DNA of 64,000 nt from Eublepharis macularius (Eukaryota; Chordata; Lepidosauria; Squamata; Eublepharidae), in the NCBI RefSeq assembly GCF_028583425.1, contig NC_072800.1, forward strand, positions 9,933,001 through 9,997,000, written 5' to 3'. Numbering within the stretch: position 1 is the stretch's first letter; every line of letters starts with the position of its first letter. This document shows, one piece after another, positions 22,765 through 34,774 of this stretch. The notes below the pieces were generated by a model. It was not told the origin of the DNA. It made no database searches and saw only the letters and a list, made by a program, of their open reading frames with translations. A program made the translations under genes and the position numbers.

Positions 22765-23534
22765 GTGGGGCCTGGAAATATGTGTGAGAAAACACTCACA
22801 GCCATTCTCTCATGCTTCAGAGCCCTGTGGGGGGTTTCTAGTTTGGAAGGAAGACCTTTAAAGTACCCCAACCTAGAGAAAGGAAGGTGCCCGTTTTGCT
22901 TATATGTAAAGCGGTGCATGACGATGGCCTAAAAGGGCAAAAAGCTTTTACCCACTTCCAAAGTGCATTTTCCATGAGTAATGACAGGCACACACGTCCA
23001 TTCTAAGGAGGATTTACAAAATTCCACACAGAACTATATGATTAGAGAAAAAATTGTAGCTGCGTATGTGTTTGTATGCATTTTATTTAGCTAAATTTCT
23101 ATGCTAGCTTTTCCCTCAAAAATGAATGTCAGGAAACATATAATAAAAACCATGACACAATATTTTGCTTAAATATCAACTAAAATGCCATGACAATTCA
23201 AAAGGGTGTTGCATTTTATTGGTCACTAGGTGACTTAGAGCCACCAAATGTGTACGGAGAGTTTTGTGTTTTGAGCTCTTCAGAATTTTGGCCCTGCGTG
23301 CCCGACAGCTGAGTTTTGAAAACCACTGGGGGGGACTCTGAGCCCAGAAATCTATGTGGACTTCATTTAGACCCCCCTCCCTTTCTCCCTAATGGGGACC
23401 CGAGGAGACTTACATTATTCTTCCCTCCTTCATTTTTTCCTCACAACAACTCTGAGAGGTAGGCTGGTTGGCCCTTAGTGAAGCAGAAGCAATAAGCGTG
23501 AATGGCCAGGCTGGATCAGGCCAATGTTCCACCT
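22765..23534. other. unassigned sequence
   Basis: No gene was seen. At 23370-23530 there is a SINE-tail-like stretch (cctccttcattttttcctcacaac). Confidence 0.35.
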
Positions 23535-24120
23535 CTGAGTATACGTAATGTATACCCCATCCTTTCTCTCCAATGGAGAGCCAAAGCAGCTGACATCCTT
23601 CTCCCCTCCTCCATTTCATCTTCACAAAATCCTTTGAGGTAAGTTAGGCTGAGAATGTGTGCTGCCCCAAGGTTACATAGTGCTAGGGATCCTAGGTCCC
23701 CCGGGGGGTGGGTGGGCAGGGGATCCCCTGCTTCCACTCTCTGCCACCCCCCACTCACCTGGATGGCTAGGTGGAAAGGCAGAGGAATAGACCTCCCAGG
23801 TGTGCTTCTGGGGCAGTGCGATGACATCACTCCCGGGAGTGACATCATTGTGCCACCCTGGGAGTGCTCCTCCTGACCCCTGCACAATGACATCATTTCC
23901 CGGAAGTGACATCATTGTGCCCCCTTGCTAGCACGTGTGCACTTTGCGCGTGTACAAAGACATCTCAAATGGTGAGTGCCAGGTCCTGCCTCTCGCGCCG
24001 GGAGGGTAAGGAGACCTGGCAACGCTACCCAATAAGCTTCCATGACAGAGTGAGAATTTAAACTTGGGTCTCCCAGATCCTAGTCTGACACTCTAACCAC
24101 GACAACCACGCTGGCTCTCT
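23535..24120 (-). repeat. SINE split by another repeat
   Basis: The SINE body at 23535-23680 (tcctcacaaaatcctttgaggtaa ... ccaaggtta) resumes at about 24028-24120 (aacttgggtctcccagatcc ... accacgctggctctct). The break is filled by 23684-24026, which carries cacttccgg/aagtgac palindromes and ends cctggcaacgct. That inserted repeat is the family also seen at 818 and 30480. Confidence 0.65.
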
Positions 24121-24283
24121 AGAGCATTCTGCCTCTAGAAAGAGAAGTTCCATTAAAATATCACAGCTACTGCCAAAAGAGGTCTATCAAAATCTATGAC
24201 TCGATATAATCTTTTCCTGCACAGTCTAAGGCAATTATCGACTCCACTGCAAAGCTCTAGGAAAGGTCTGGCATGATTTTGGT

Positions 24284-24543
24284 CAGGGCTTTTTTTCAGC
24301 TGGAACGTGGTGGAACGGAGTTCCGGAACCGCTTGAAAATGGTCACATGGCCGGTGGCCCCGCCCCCTGATCTCCAGACAGCGGGGAGTTTAGATTGCCC
24401 TTCACACTGCTCAGCGGCGCGGAGGGCAATCTGAACGCCCCTCTGTCTGGAGATCAGGGGGCGGGGCCACCGGCCATGTGACCATTTTCTCTGCGGGCAA
24501 CCCACTGAGTTCCACCACCTCTTTCCCCAGAAAAAAAGCCCTG
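24284..24543. mobile_element. hAT-like foldback MITE (CAGGGCTTTTTTTC), copy 2
   Basis: The 260-bp unit has an exact 8-bp duplication ATTTTGGT at 24276-24283 and 24544-24551. The interior is a near-perfect hairpin built on ctgatctccagacag and its complement. Confidence 0.95.
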
Positions 24544-24551
24544 ATTTTGGT

Positions 24552-25159
24552 AACCAGTCCTCCTGAGTCTAGACTTCTGCCAAGCTGCTCTCGGCTTCAC
24601 AAAACATTCAGGGAGCCCAGCCTTGGGGCCTCACACTTGCACCTGCCTGCAAAAGCAAGGTAGCGCACACCCCCACACTGCCTCTCCGGACTAATATTTC
24701 TGTCATCACTGAATTCCAACTTAAGGTCAAAAGAGCCTGAGAAAATGTTCTTCCGTTTCCCCCCTGCGCAGCTCTGTCCCATATTAGTCACATTTGTATC
24801 ATTTGCCCTGTGTGGAATCAAATATTTGACTCATGGCTGCATCAGCTGATAGAACCACAGAAATACGTTTAAGAGAAAATGTTTCGGTCATGTAGGATTT
24901 TTACTGAAGACGCTTGAGGCGCTGCCCATGGACAGTCCTATCATTGGATGGCCTTCTGTGTAAAGACAGTAACAACAACCACCTCCTTCCAAGTAGAAAG
25001 CTAGCACAGCATGAAGTGGCCTGAGCTAAAACCTTTCTCCCTGAGGTGCTAGAGATCTTACAAAAGGTTGAAAGGGGTTTCTGCCCCTTTTTATGCAGAG
25101 GATCAACTATGGCTCCCCCAGATCCTTTACTGCCTCAGGAGGCTGCAACTTTGACCTGC
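24552..25159. other. unassigned sequence
   Basis: No recognisable gene or repeat was seen. Confidence 0.35.
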
Positions 25160-25378
25160 TAGGGTTGCCAGCTCCAGGTTCATAAATTCCTGGAGATTTG
25201 GGGGGTGGACCCTGCAGAGGGTGGGGTTTGGGGAGGAAAGGGGCTTCAGCAAGGAATAATGCCATACAGACCCACCTCCAAAGCAGCCATTTTCTCCAGG
25301 GGAACTGAGCTCTATGGCCTGGAGGTCAGTTGTAATTTAGGGAGATCTCCAGCCCCCACCTGCACGCTGGCAACCCTA
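25160..25378 (+). mobile_element. hAT-like MITE (family TAGGGTTGCCA)
   Basis: The ends are TAGGGTTGCCAGC and gctggcaacccta, with a conserved interior (cctggagatttgggggtgg ... cagccattttctccagggg). Flanking 8-mers match poorly, but other copies (32072, 37752, 54453) retain 8-bp duplications. Confidence 0.85.
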
Positions 25379-25654
25379 GTAACCGCGCCTAAGCCATCGA
25401 TTGTATTGGGCGGAGGAGAGCAGCTGTCTGCACCAGAGGTGCCGTAGCATTTCATCAGCACGGTTTGTTGCACTGCCAGAGGAGCCCGAGCCGCTCCACA
25501 CTTCCCAATAGGATCAGGTGGTATACCCGGCATATGGGATCTTTGGATCAAGCAATACATGTTAGCTTTCACAGGAAATAGCAGTGCAGCCCTTCCTGCC
25601 AAGTTGGGAAAACTATATTCAGTGGTTAGTGCAATCTAGAAACGTTGAGAACCA

Positions 25655-25960
25655 AGTAAGGTTGCCATCCACCAGGTGGATCCCAGAGTCTTCTTGGAAT
25701 TACAAACTGATCTAAAGAGATGGCTTACCCTGAAAGAGGCAGTATTGACTATTGAATGAATTTATTGGATATGGCCAAAGGCCTTCACGATCCAAAACCA
25801 TTAAAATGAAGGAAACTGTCGCTCCGGGGTGTGGAGGTGGAGCCTCTCATCACATTCCCACTGCGCTTCCCCAAAACTTTCCCCTCCTCAGGCTCCGTCC
25901 CCAAGTTGCCAGGAATTGCCCACCCTGGAGCAGGCGACTCTAAAGCCGCGACAGCTCCGA
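25655..25960 (-). repeat. fragments of the TAGGGTTGCCA family
   Basis: A start-like piece (aaggttgccatccaccagg) at 25660 and a minus-strand 5' part at about 25845-25930 (cccaaaactttcccctcctc, ccaggaattgcccaccctgg) are separated by about 150 bp of unrelated sequence. Confidence 0.55.
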
Positions 25961-27422
25961 GCCGCGTGACCCTGCGCTGGCTCCATTTCACGGTCACTTT
26001 AGGAGGCAATAGAACCAAGGGACTGGCCTTTTTATACGGGGAAGATAGAAGCAATAAGTCTTCTTGTTAGACATTGTTTTTATTGCCAGTTTTAGCACAC
26101 ATTGCTCGCAACAACATTCCTTTAAATGCCCGTGTTGTTTGAAGCAAACAAGTAGTTTTTAGCAGTATTAACACTCAGATGGGCAATTTTAGCTTGTGCT
26201 GATTTGAATTCTTCCAGGAAGAGACCGGAAGTTTTGTGCTGATGATATGTTTAATGTCCCAAATCTGTACTTTAAAGTTCTCTCCATCACTTCATTGCAA
26301 TCTTTTCGTTTATTGCCTGCATTTTTAATAGGGGGTGATAAAACTCCATTAGTGAGATGGGCCATTTCTGAAGGCTTTTGTCAGGGCTAGGAAGTGAGCA
26401 AGAAATATTACAGGGAAAATAAATGAGCTGCCAATATGAAGAGGGCCCGTTTCCAGTAAGCAGGCTTACCCTTGTTCATTTTACAGCCCCACAAGGAGGC
26501 CAGGAAGCTTTACAGGCCCGACTTAATGCCAGGATCTCACACTGTTCTTGGCTAAGCTGTGACTCACCCGGTCGTGCTGCATGCGTTCACAGCCTTCCAC
26601 AGAACGTGGAGCGAGGCTGGGCAAGATAGGGCCTCAAGTCAGCGAGGGAATAGACGGATCACTACGTTGTTGACACTGAAAAGTGAGGGGGCGTCCAGCT
26701 TTCTCGAGATGGCAGCACATTATGCCAGCCATTAAAGCTGGTTCCAGGTTGGGGAGGGGGGCTGGGCAGGGAATGCTCAGGCCCCCTCTATGCCCACGAC
26801 TAGGCTGCCCTCATGCTCTCCCACCCACATGCCCCCACCTGCCTGCGCGTCCTTCCTTTGCCCACTTGGAAGCTCTCCCACCACCTGCAGTCACATGTGC
26901 CCCCACGGCCCCTTCCCTGCTGGTGCTGAGTGGAGGGTACAGCGAGGAGTGCCATTGCCACGGCCACCAGGAACGCCGATGCTTTGAGTACCACTCGCAT
27001 GCCCTTCTCCAGCACTGGCAGCATTTGCAGGTGGGAGCAGAGGTGGCAAAGCCCTCCCAAGCAGGCAGTGGGAGGGTCTGAGTGCAGGCAGCAGGGGAGA
27101 TGGGTCCGTAGGAGGGAAGCAGCAGCAGCAGCAGCGGGCACCACTAGAAGTCATCATGGACTCTGGCAGCCGCCCCACCTCACTGTGTGCTGCTAATGCC
27201 AGCCACGTGCAGAATCCAGCCAAACTGAAGTGTTCTTCAGCCCCATTAATTTCAACAGGAGCAATTTAAGAACATTTAACTCTCTCACTGAAATAAATGG
27301 GATACACAGAAAGATGAACTTGGGCTTTAGTGTAACAGATTTCCTGTACTTTCCCCCTCTGAGTCTTGTTCATTTGCTGTCCTCAATGCCCATGTGATGT
27401 AGTGGTCAGAGTGGCAAACTGG
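25961..27422. other. unassigned; GC-rich at 26680-27200
   Basis: No gene was recognised. Several overlapping frames at 26683-27223 on both strands come from GC-rich sequence without stops. None has a known domain. Confidence 0.35.
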
Positions 27423-27562
27423 GGGCCAAGCTACAGGTGACGAATGCCACTTGAACGGCAAGTGAACAGACTCACGTGTATTCCTCCCTGTTCACTTGTG
27501 CTCCACTTGCTCTCCACTCGATCAGGACACGTGAATCTGTTCACTTGCCATTCACTTGGCCC
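27423..27562. mobile_element. palindromic MITE (GGGCCAAGCTACA), copy 3
   Basis: The 140-bp unit has TGG on both sides (27420-27422, 27563-27565). The right arm is shortened relative to the left. Confidence 0.8.
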
Positions 27563-28389
27563 TGGGATCAGGGAGATCGGCTTTCAAATCCCTACTCTGC
27601 CGTGAAAGGTACTGGGTGATCACGGGCCTCCCTCTTAGCTCAAAGGATTCTTATGAGGATGGGAGAGAGAAGGAGATGTGCAGCCCTGAGCTCTTGCGGG
27701 GGAGGGCAGAATCACAATGTGATGAACAGACTTCAGTTTTGTTGTAGTTTAGGGTGAAATCAGGTGTTGCAATTTAAGAGTGACGGTGGAGATGGTTTGA
27801 TAGAACCATCTGCCCCCAGTCAAATTCAATTTACAATTGGGGTGAGTCCTTAAAAAATGGTTCTGCCGGTCTGGTTCATTTGTTCATGTGTGTGACGTAG
27901 AAGTTCATTTGACTTGGGGTGAACTGGCTTGGTAGGTTTCTCTTATCTATGACATCACAAAAACACTGTTTCCTAGGGTGGTTAGCAAGTATTTTTTTAA
28001 AAAAATGTTTTTGATTTCGGGAGAAGAACCTGAAGGATGAGTGTATATCCAACTGATGTGTTTTTAAAAAAATGAAAATAAGAGATGAAAGTTATTCCAT
28101 TTGGGGTTGAAAGGCACAGTCTCCCGAATATTCAAGTTATTTTCAGTTGATACAATCTTAGCTCTACTACCTTTTTCATATCAGGGGAACGAAGTTTAAA
28201 TTTTGTGTGGTTAGGGCAACACATGTATTCTCCAGTTTCAGTAAAAAAAGGTTTTCCAGTCACATTCCCACAAAATAGCAATTGTGCATTGTCTAGCAGA
28301 GCCACATTGAGGCCAATTGAGTACATTGGTTCAGGCTTCTAAGATCTTACAGGCCCAGTTTGGGCTTGTCACCCTGGGAGTAGAATGTG
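27563..28389. other. unassigned sequence
   Basis: No recognisable gene or repeat was seen. Confidence 0.35.
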
Positions 28390-28918
28390 CAGCTCAGTAA
28401 TTAATTGCACCTGTGAGCTGTTGCCCAGGGAAGGTGTCCTTGAGAGACAAGGGGGTCTTGGCTCCGCACGCACTCCTTCTCCGTTTTCAGGCTAGCAACG
28501 CTGATTGCAAGTGTGCCTCTGATTGGCTGACATTCATAGAAAAGATGGCTCCTCTCTGCTTGCACCACCACACTTCACACTCCCACTGAGACTTCGTTGG
28601 ATCATTCTATGCTACCTTATTCCATCAGCATGTGAGAGACTTTTGATCCCTGCCATGCCAGGCCTGAACTGACCAGACCTGCCTGGAATGGTTTATGGAC
28701 TTCGCATGGGCCTCAAGCCTCTTCAGAGAAAGGCAGGTTAGCAAGCTTATGTTTTAGTCAGATAGGTCTAGTAAAGAATAGACAAGTTGTTTGTTATTTT
28801 ATTGCCTTTTGCTTGTGCCTTAATAGAGTGGTTCCTGCACCCTGCACACACTGTTCTAAACTAAATAAACAACTATAGATATAAGTCTTGTGTCTTTAGT
28901 GTCTGACTGACTGTGTGC
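28390..28918 (+). mobile_element. candidate solo LTR
   Basis: It runs from tgtgcagctcag to tgactgtgtgca with aataaacaact (28862) about 55 bp before the end, an R/U5-like layout. No matching duplication was found and no second copy is in the window. This is inference from layout only. Confidence 0.4.
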
Positions 28919-29149
28919 AAGATCCCCCAGAGAAAGAACCCAGAGACTGGTGAGTCTCAAATTAAATAAGGTTGTTCAACCTCCCAGGAGGGCTGCCAAG
29001 GGTCTGAGTGGCTGTGGATCAGTGCTTGGAATGGTGGCCAGGGGGGTAGAACGCCTAGACATGCATATTGTGCGAAGATCACGCAAAGGAGGAGGCCAAA
29101 ATTATAATGCCTGAAAAGGGCTTCCTTCCTCAAGGGTTTCAGCGACTAA

Positions 29150-29267
29150 GGGCCAAGCTACACATGACGAATGACACTTGAACAGCAAGTGTATTTCTCC
29201 CTGTTCACTTGTCCTCCACTCAATCCACTTGCCGTTCAAGTGTCATTCGTCATGTGTAGCTTGGCCC
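29150..29267. mobile_element. palindromic MITE (GGGCCAAGCTACA), copy 4
   Basis: The 118-bp unit has an exact TAA duplication (29147-29149, 29268-29270). Confidence 0.92.
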
Positions 29268-29326
29268 TAATTTCCCCTCTTGTGGACTCTTTAGACAGTT
29301 AATTTCCTTTCCTCTGGAGTAATTGG

Positions 29327-30324
29327 CGTTTCATCAGATTGGAGGGAGGTGTCCAGTGGGGTGCCACAGGGCTCGGTTTTGGTCCCTGTACTTTTCAATA
29401 TTTTTATCAATGATCTGGATGAAGGAGTAAACGGGCTACTCATTAAATTTGCTGATGGTACCGAATTGGGAGGAGTGGCAAACACCCAAGAAGATAGAGT
29501 TAAAATTCAACAAGACCTAAATACTCTGGAGAAGTGGGCAGCTGTGAATAGGATGCAATTCAACATTGATAAGTGCACAGTATTACATCTGGGCCACAAA
29601 AATATGAAGCACAAATACAGGCTGGGGGATACACTTCTGGGTAGTAGTATATGTGAAAGGGATCTTGGGGTAAGAGTGGACTGTAAACTGAATATGAGCA
29701 GTCAGTGTGATGCGGTGGCAAAAAAGGCAAACTCAGTCTTGGGTTGTATCGAAAGGGCCATTGCATCGAAATCACAGGAGGTCATAGCCCCTCTCTATAC
29801 TGCCTTGGTCAGGCCACACCTGGAGTATTGTGTGCAGTTCTGGAGGCCTCACTTCAAAAAGGATGTGGACAAAATGGAGAGGGTGCAGAGGAGAGCGACG
29901 AGAATGATCAGGGGTCTGGAGACTGAGCCCTACAAGGAAAGGCTGAGGGCCTTGGGAATGTTTAGTTTGGAGAAGAGGAGGTTGAGGGGGGACATGATTG
30001 CTCTCTTTAAATATTTGAAAGGCTGTCATTTGGAGGAGGGCAAGGAGCTGTTCCAGTTGACAGCAGAGGGTAGGACCCGAAGCAACGGGCTTAAATTACA
30101 TGCACAAGGGTACCGGCTGGATATTAGGAAAAACTTTTTCACAGTCAGAGTAGTTCAAAAGTGGAATCAGCTGCCTAGGGAGGTGGTGAGCTCCCCCTCA
30201 CTGGCAGTTTTCAAGAAGAGGCTGGATGAATACTTGTCAGAGATGCTTTAGGCTGATCCTGCACTGGGCAGGGGGTTGGACTAGAAGGTCTGTAAGGCCC
30301 CTTCCAACTCTGTGACTCTGTGAT
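29327..30324 (+). pseudogene. CR1 LINE 3' half with an open frame (copy C)
   Basis: A 300-residue frame (29349-30251) covers the RT palm, thumb and C-terminus: SSGVPQGSVLVPVLFNIFIN, LLIKFADGTELGG (catalytic FADD changed to FADG), YTALVRPHLEYCVQFWRPHF, RVQRRATRMIRGLE and FKKRLDEYLSEML. The 3' UTR ends with the CR1 consensus near 30324. It is 5' truncated and lacks the second catalytic Asp, so it is inactive despite the open frame. It looks younger than the copies at 14590 and 45950. Confidence 0.92.
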
Positions 30325-30474
30325 TGCACCTTCTGAGGTACGGCTTCTGTTTTCACTGTGAGTGACAATGCCAAGGCCAGAGGGTGGCCCAGGATGTGCT
30401 TGGTTCCCTGAATGGCATGGTTGCTGATCCATCTGCCAGTAAACCAGGAAGGAGGAAGAGAAGGAGAAAGATTT

Positions 30475-30935
30475 GGGTTGTGGGTTGCCAAGTCCCAGCC
30501 AGGAGGAACTGGTGGTCAGTGCCTGGCCTGCCAGCATCGCACCAGCATGATTACATCACTTCCAGTAAAAACAGGAAGTGACATCTTTAGATGCTCTAGG
30601 ATTTATTTTAAAACTTTAGGATTTATTTTAAAACTCTATGACTGTAGTGGGAGGCCTTGCATCCCTAATATGGGTGCTGGTCCGTTGGCCCTGGACTGGT
30701 GGACAATTTTTACTCATACTAGCCATGTTAGGAATACGCTGTCTATCAGCTGTTCAATTTTATCTCAGCCTTTTTCCAAGGAGCTCAGAATGGCACATGT
30801 GATTCTCCCTCTTCCCTTTTATCCACACAACAACCCTGTGGGTTAGGTTAGGCCAAGGGAAGAGTGACCTGCTCTAGGTTATGCCCAGTGAGTTTCATAA
30901 GGATTTGAACCTGGCTCACCCCGGTCTTGTGACTG
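30475..30935. repeat. repeat fragments (TTGCCAAG type, then a minus-strand SINE tail)
   Basis: 30480-30590 carries gttgccaagtcccagcc and the cacttccag/aggaagtgac palindrome. 30740-30935 has a SINE-like body on the minus strand (ccacacaacaaccctgtggg ... ggatttgaacctggctcacc). Confidence 0.55.
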
Positions 30936-30941
30936 CATCAC

Positions 30942-31466
30942 CAGGGCTGGCGCCAGGGTTTCTGGCACCTGAGGCCAGGGGCAGCTTCAGGTCTGCTCTT
31001 GCCCCCTCGCGCACACGCGCACGCACCTGGACTGCAGGGCCGCGAGCGGCTGGGCGGGAGGGTTGCCCACTCAGACTGCCCCACGCTGCCACCGCTGGTG
31101 TGCGCTCCCAACCAGGCACGGTGGGTGACTGGGGAGACGTGCGTGCGTCCTCCTAGCCCTCCTGCTCCATTGCTCCATGCACCACCCTGGATGCCTGCTG
31201 TGCCTGGCCCACGGCTGCTGCTTCCAGCCGGAGGTGCATTCTGCTGGCGGCGGCAGTGCAGGAGAGCTGGGAGGCTGCAGTAGCTGCGGGCCAGGCATGG
31301 CAGGCAGCTGGGGAGGTGCACGGGTGGCTTCCCATCCCTCCTGCTCAGCTGACCGCGCGCTGCTGCCACCCGCTCCACAGCATGCGCCCTCGCCCCTGGC
31401 ACCCCCTTCAGCACCTCAGCACTGGAGGCGGTTGCCAGGCCTGCCTCAATGGAGGCACTGGCCCTG
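30942..31466. mobile_element. GC-rich hAT-like MITE (CAGGGCC), copy 2
   Basis: The 525-bp unit starts cagggctggcgcc and ends ggcactggccctg. Flanking 8-mers TGCATCAC and AGCATCCC share six positions. It is homologous throughout to the copy at 14750, including ctgcctggccca and gcacctcagcactgg. Confidence 0.88.
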
Positions 31467-31474
31467 AGCATCCC

Positions 31475-32071
31475 ATCCTCTTCCTTGACCACTTTGGCCA
31501 ATGCTCTTGTGTGACTCCTGCTTCCATGGGACCGAAACAGAAAACCTTCCCTGTAAATTGTGCTCACAGACAAGCTTGATGGGTAGTTGTGTTTGGCCTC
31601 CCCCACCATCATTCTGTTTACTGAGAGATGCAAATACAGATGACTCAAGATACCGGTGTCTTCACAGTAACCATCTCTTTTCCTGAAAGGGGTGCGTGTG
31701 TGTGAGTGGGGGGGGGGACTTTATGTGGGGAATTTTCTGGGGATGATTTGTGGAGGGAAGAGAATTAAGAAGACCCTGTCTATGGTTTTCCCAGTCTGAT
31801 CATAGCCTCCAAAATAGTATTAAAATGCCACTCACACTTCATAACTCAGCATCTGTTTTGTGTCGCAAACTATGAGCTAAACAAATTATCACATTTCACC
31901 ATTTTTATATAATTTTTTGTATGCAAAAGCTGTTAACATGATCCCATTAATCACAAACCAGAAAAGAGGTATTATTATTCCAGTCTGACATAGTGAGATT
32001 CAGAGGTTTAAGGTCACCGTTGGAGTGTAGGACTCATTGAGAATTTGCACTTGGCCCATATCCAGCATTGC
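31475..32071. other. unassigned sequence
   Basis: No recognisable gene or repeat was seen. Confidence 0.35.
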
Positions 32072-32260
32072 TAGGTTGCCAGCTCTGGACTGGGAATTTC
32101 CTGGAGATTAGGGGTGGAGCCTGGGGAGGGCGGAGTTTGGGGGAGGGAGGAAGCTCAGCAGGGATGTGATGTCACAGCGTCAACCCTCCACAGCTGCCAT
32201 TTTCTCCAGGGAACTGATATCTGTATATTTCCAGGCCCCACTTGGAGTTTGGCAAACCTA
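32072..32260 (+). mobile_element. hAT-like MITE (TAGGGTTGCCA)
   Basis: The 189-bp unit has an exact 8-bp duplication AGCATTGC at 32064-32071 and 32261-32268. This supports assignment of the family to hAT. Confidence 0.9.
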
Positions 32261-32709
32261 AGCATTGCAGTGGGACACAATGGCTCTGAATCTGTTAAAA
32301 AGAACCAGTAAAACCTGAGCTTCAGTGTAGACCAAATATTTCTTTCTAAGTGATTGGAGGCTGGATGGATGCCATCCAGGGGTCAGCACTTCAGAGCAGA
32401 GAATGGGGCCGAAATATAAACTTGCATCTAAGATAATTCCTCATGCCACCGAGTTCCTTTTGCTCCCATGGAGAATGAGGAGGAGTCCACAACGGCTGTT
32501 TATGTGACTCCAGGTGCCCATCTGAGAGTCCCAAACAGCCTTTTGTGATGCATCTCCAGAAGTTATGTCTAAAATTTGGTTTCCTCCCATAGGCACACCA
32601 GGTCATTTTTTCTGCAGTTGATTACTGTACTTATAAAAACTGACAGCTGAACTGATTCCAATGGAAAGCATGACATTTAGGGCAAGGGTGGAGGGATGGG
32701 GCCTGCAGC

Positions 32710-33113
32710 CAGGGGCAGTGCCAGGTTTTCAGGCACCTGAGGCCAGATACCCGCACCCGGGGGCAGCTTCAGGGGTGTTGCTTCTCCCAGACTGCGTGAT
32801 GACGTCACTGCATGTGACATCATCATGCAGGGCATGCCGCTGTAAGCCAGCCGCCCCATTGGCGAGGCAGGTGGCTGGGACGGCACGTGGGTAGCCTCCT
32901 GCTCAGTTGCCTCACACCGCCCCAGCAGCTGTGTGCTGGCAGTGGTGGTGGCGGCGACGGCGGCGGCAGCACGGGGCAACTGAGTGGGAGGGCTGGAAGG
33001 CTGCCTGCTCAGTTGCCCAGCGCAGCTGCCGCCATCCCCATGGTGCGTGCCCCTGCCCCCACTCAGCGTTCGAGGCGGCTACTGGCACCGCCTCAATGGA
33101 CGCACCGGCCCTG
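32710..33113. mobile_element. GC-rich hAT-like MITE (CAGGGCC), copy 3
   Basis: The 404-bp unit starts caggggcagtgcc and ends gcaccggccctg, with an exact 8-bp duplication CCTGCAGC (32702-32709, 33114-33121). It contains a GGC/GGT-rich stretch at 32940-32970. Confidence 0.92.
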
Positions 33114-33359
33114 CCTGCAGCACATACAAAGGAGAGGGGAAAAGAGGTGGAATGGCTTTGAGTGAAGAAGGGAGAATGGTTTATGGACCCTTGACTGCTG
33201 AGGAAAGAGAGGAGGGGTGGTTTTTCTGCTGTTGCAAACCTAATTCTAATTTACATTTCCGTATTAATGTAAATGGGATATAATAATTCTGTTTTTCTTC
33301 ACCTGTCTATAGACAATTTTTCAGAAGTATTTCAGAGTAGTTATTGCTTATGATGCTCA

Positions 33360-33575
33360 TAGGGTTGCCAGCCTCCAGGTGGTGACTCAAGATCTCCTGG
33401 AGTTACAACTGATCTCCAGGCTACGGGGATCAGTTCCCCTGGAGAAAACTGATGCTTTGTAGTGCCGATTCTATGGCATTATACTCCACTGAGGTCCCTC
33501 CTATTCCCAAACCCTGCCCTCTCCAGGCTCTGCCCCTAAACCTCCAGAATTTCCCAACTTGGAGCTGCTGCACAA
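33360..33575 (-). mobile_element. hAT-like MITE (TAGGGTTGCCA), minus orientation
   Basis: It begins tagggttgccagcctcc and contains the reversed core (ctggagaaaactgatgc ... cctccagaatttcccaa). The right end lacks a clean terminal repeat. Confidence 0.8.
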
Positions 33576-33729
33576 GTTCATTTCCTTCTGTCCCCCCCCC
33601 ACTTCAAGGTCAGAGTCATTTTGCAGGTTCAGTTAGAAAAACTCAAAACAACGCTCATTCCCAACCCTGGGGCCAGCTGTACTGCAATCAGTGTGGCACC
33701 TCTGAGACAGGGCCCAGCACAATCCTAGT

Positions 33730-33989
33730 CAGGGCTCTTTTTCAGCGGGAACGTGGAGGAGCGGAGTTCTAGCACCTCTTGAAAATGGTCACATGGCCGG
33801 TGGCCCCGCCCCCTGATCTCCAGACAGAGGGGAGTTTAGATCGCCCTCCGCACCGCCAAGTGGTGCAGAGGGCAATCTCAACTCCCCTCTGTCTGGAGAT
33901 CAGTGGGCGGGGCCACCAGCCATGTGACCATTTTCTCCGAGGGCAACCCACTGAGTTCCACCACCTCTTTTCCCAGAAAAAAAGCCCTG
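33730..33989. mobile_element. hAT-like foldback MITE (CAGGGCTTTTTTTC), copy 3
   Basis: The 260-bp unit has an exact 8-bp duplication ATCCTAGT (33722-33729, 33990-33997). The internal hairpin is preserved. Confidence 0.95.
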
Positions 33990-34270
33990 ATCCTAGTACT
34001 GAATGGCACAGCACCCTGAAAGCACATTCTTAATTCCTTTTTAGAAATGATGGTGAAGGAAGTGTGCATATTTATGTCGTTTCAGAGGGCAAAAAGTACA
34101 AGGCCATCTATTCCCCCGTGGCAATTTTACTAACCCTTAATTTTCTTATCCAGTGCATTAAAGATAAAGTTTCTGTTATATTAACAGTATAAAGTATATG
34201 CACTGGAAAGACATTTTTTTGAAGGGGAACGTTGAATGTCTTTATTTCATCTTGATAATATCCATGGGAA

Positions 34271-34463
34271 AATGAAGACCCAGGATTGAATCCCCACTCT
34301 ACCATGCAGGGTTGTTGGTGACTTGGGCCAGTCATGCACACTCAGCCTGACCTCACAGGGTTGCTGTGAATATAAAATGGAAGAGCGCAGAATACTTTAA
34401 GCCACTTGGAGTTCCTATCAGGGAGAAAGGTGGGGTATCAATGAAGTAAATAAATAAAATAAA
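34271..34463 (+). repeat. tRNA-derived SINE, 5' truncated
   Basis: A B-box-like ggattgaatccccactct is followed by a body (cacagggttgctgtgaatat) and an A-rich tail (aaataaataaaataaa). Confidence 0.7.
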
Positions 34464-34774
34464 AATTAGCATCTCAGAAGATCAATATTTTCAACATATT
34501 TCCCCAAGCTTGAGAAAAACACTCCCAAACCTGCAATACTATATTGCAGCACTAGAGGGTACAAAGGCTCTACATACAAAACCCAGAATTTCCATGGTCG
34601 CTTATGAGTAGCAATAAAATGCCTTAGGAAAAGCAAAGGTTACTCTTGAAATGTGATATCTGCATTTTGCAATTGACAAATATGTCAGAAGTGTTGCGTT
34701 TAAAAGTGTATTTTGCAGACTCTGTTTGCTTAGGGTAATTACCATTGGTGGCTTGTGTGTATGTGAGTTTTGTT

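Noticed and set aside
26683..27223. GC-rich overlapping frames
   Set aside because: Both strands are equally open, with no motif or splice-consistent structure.
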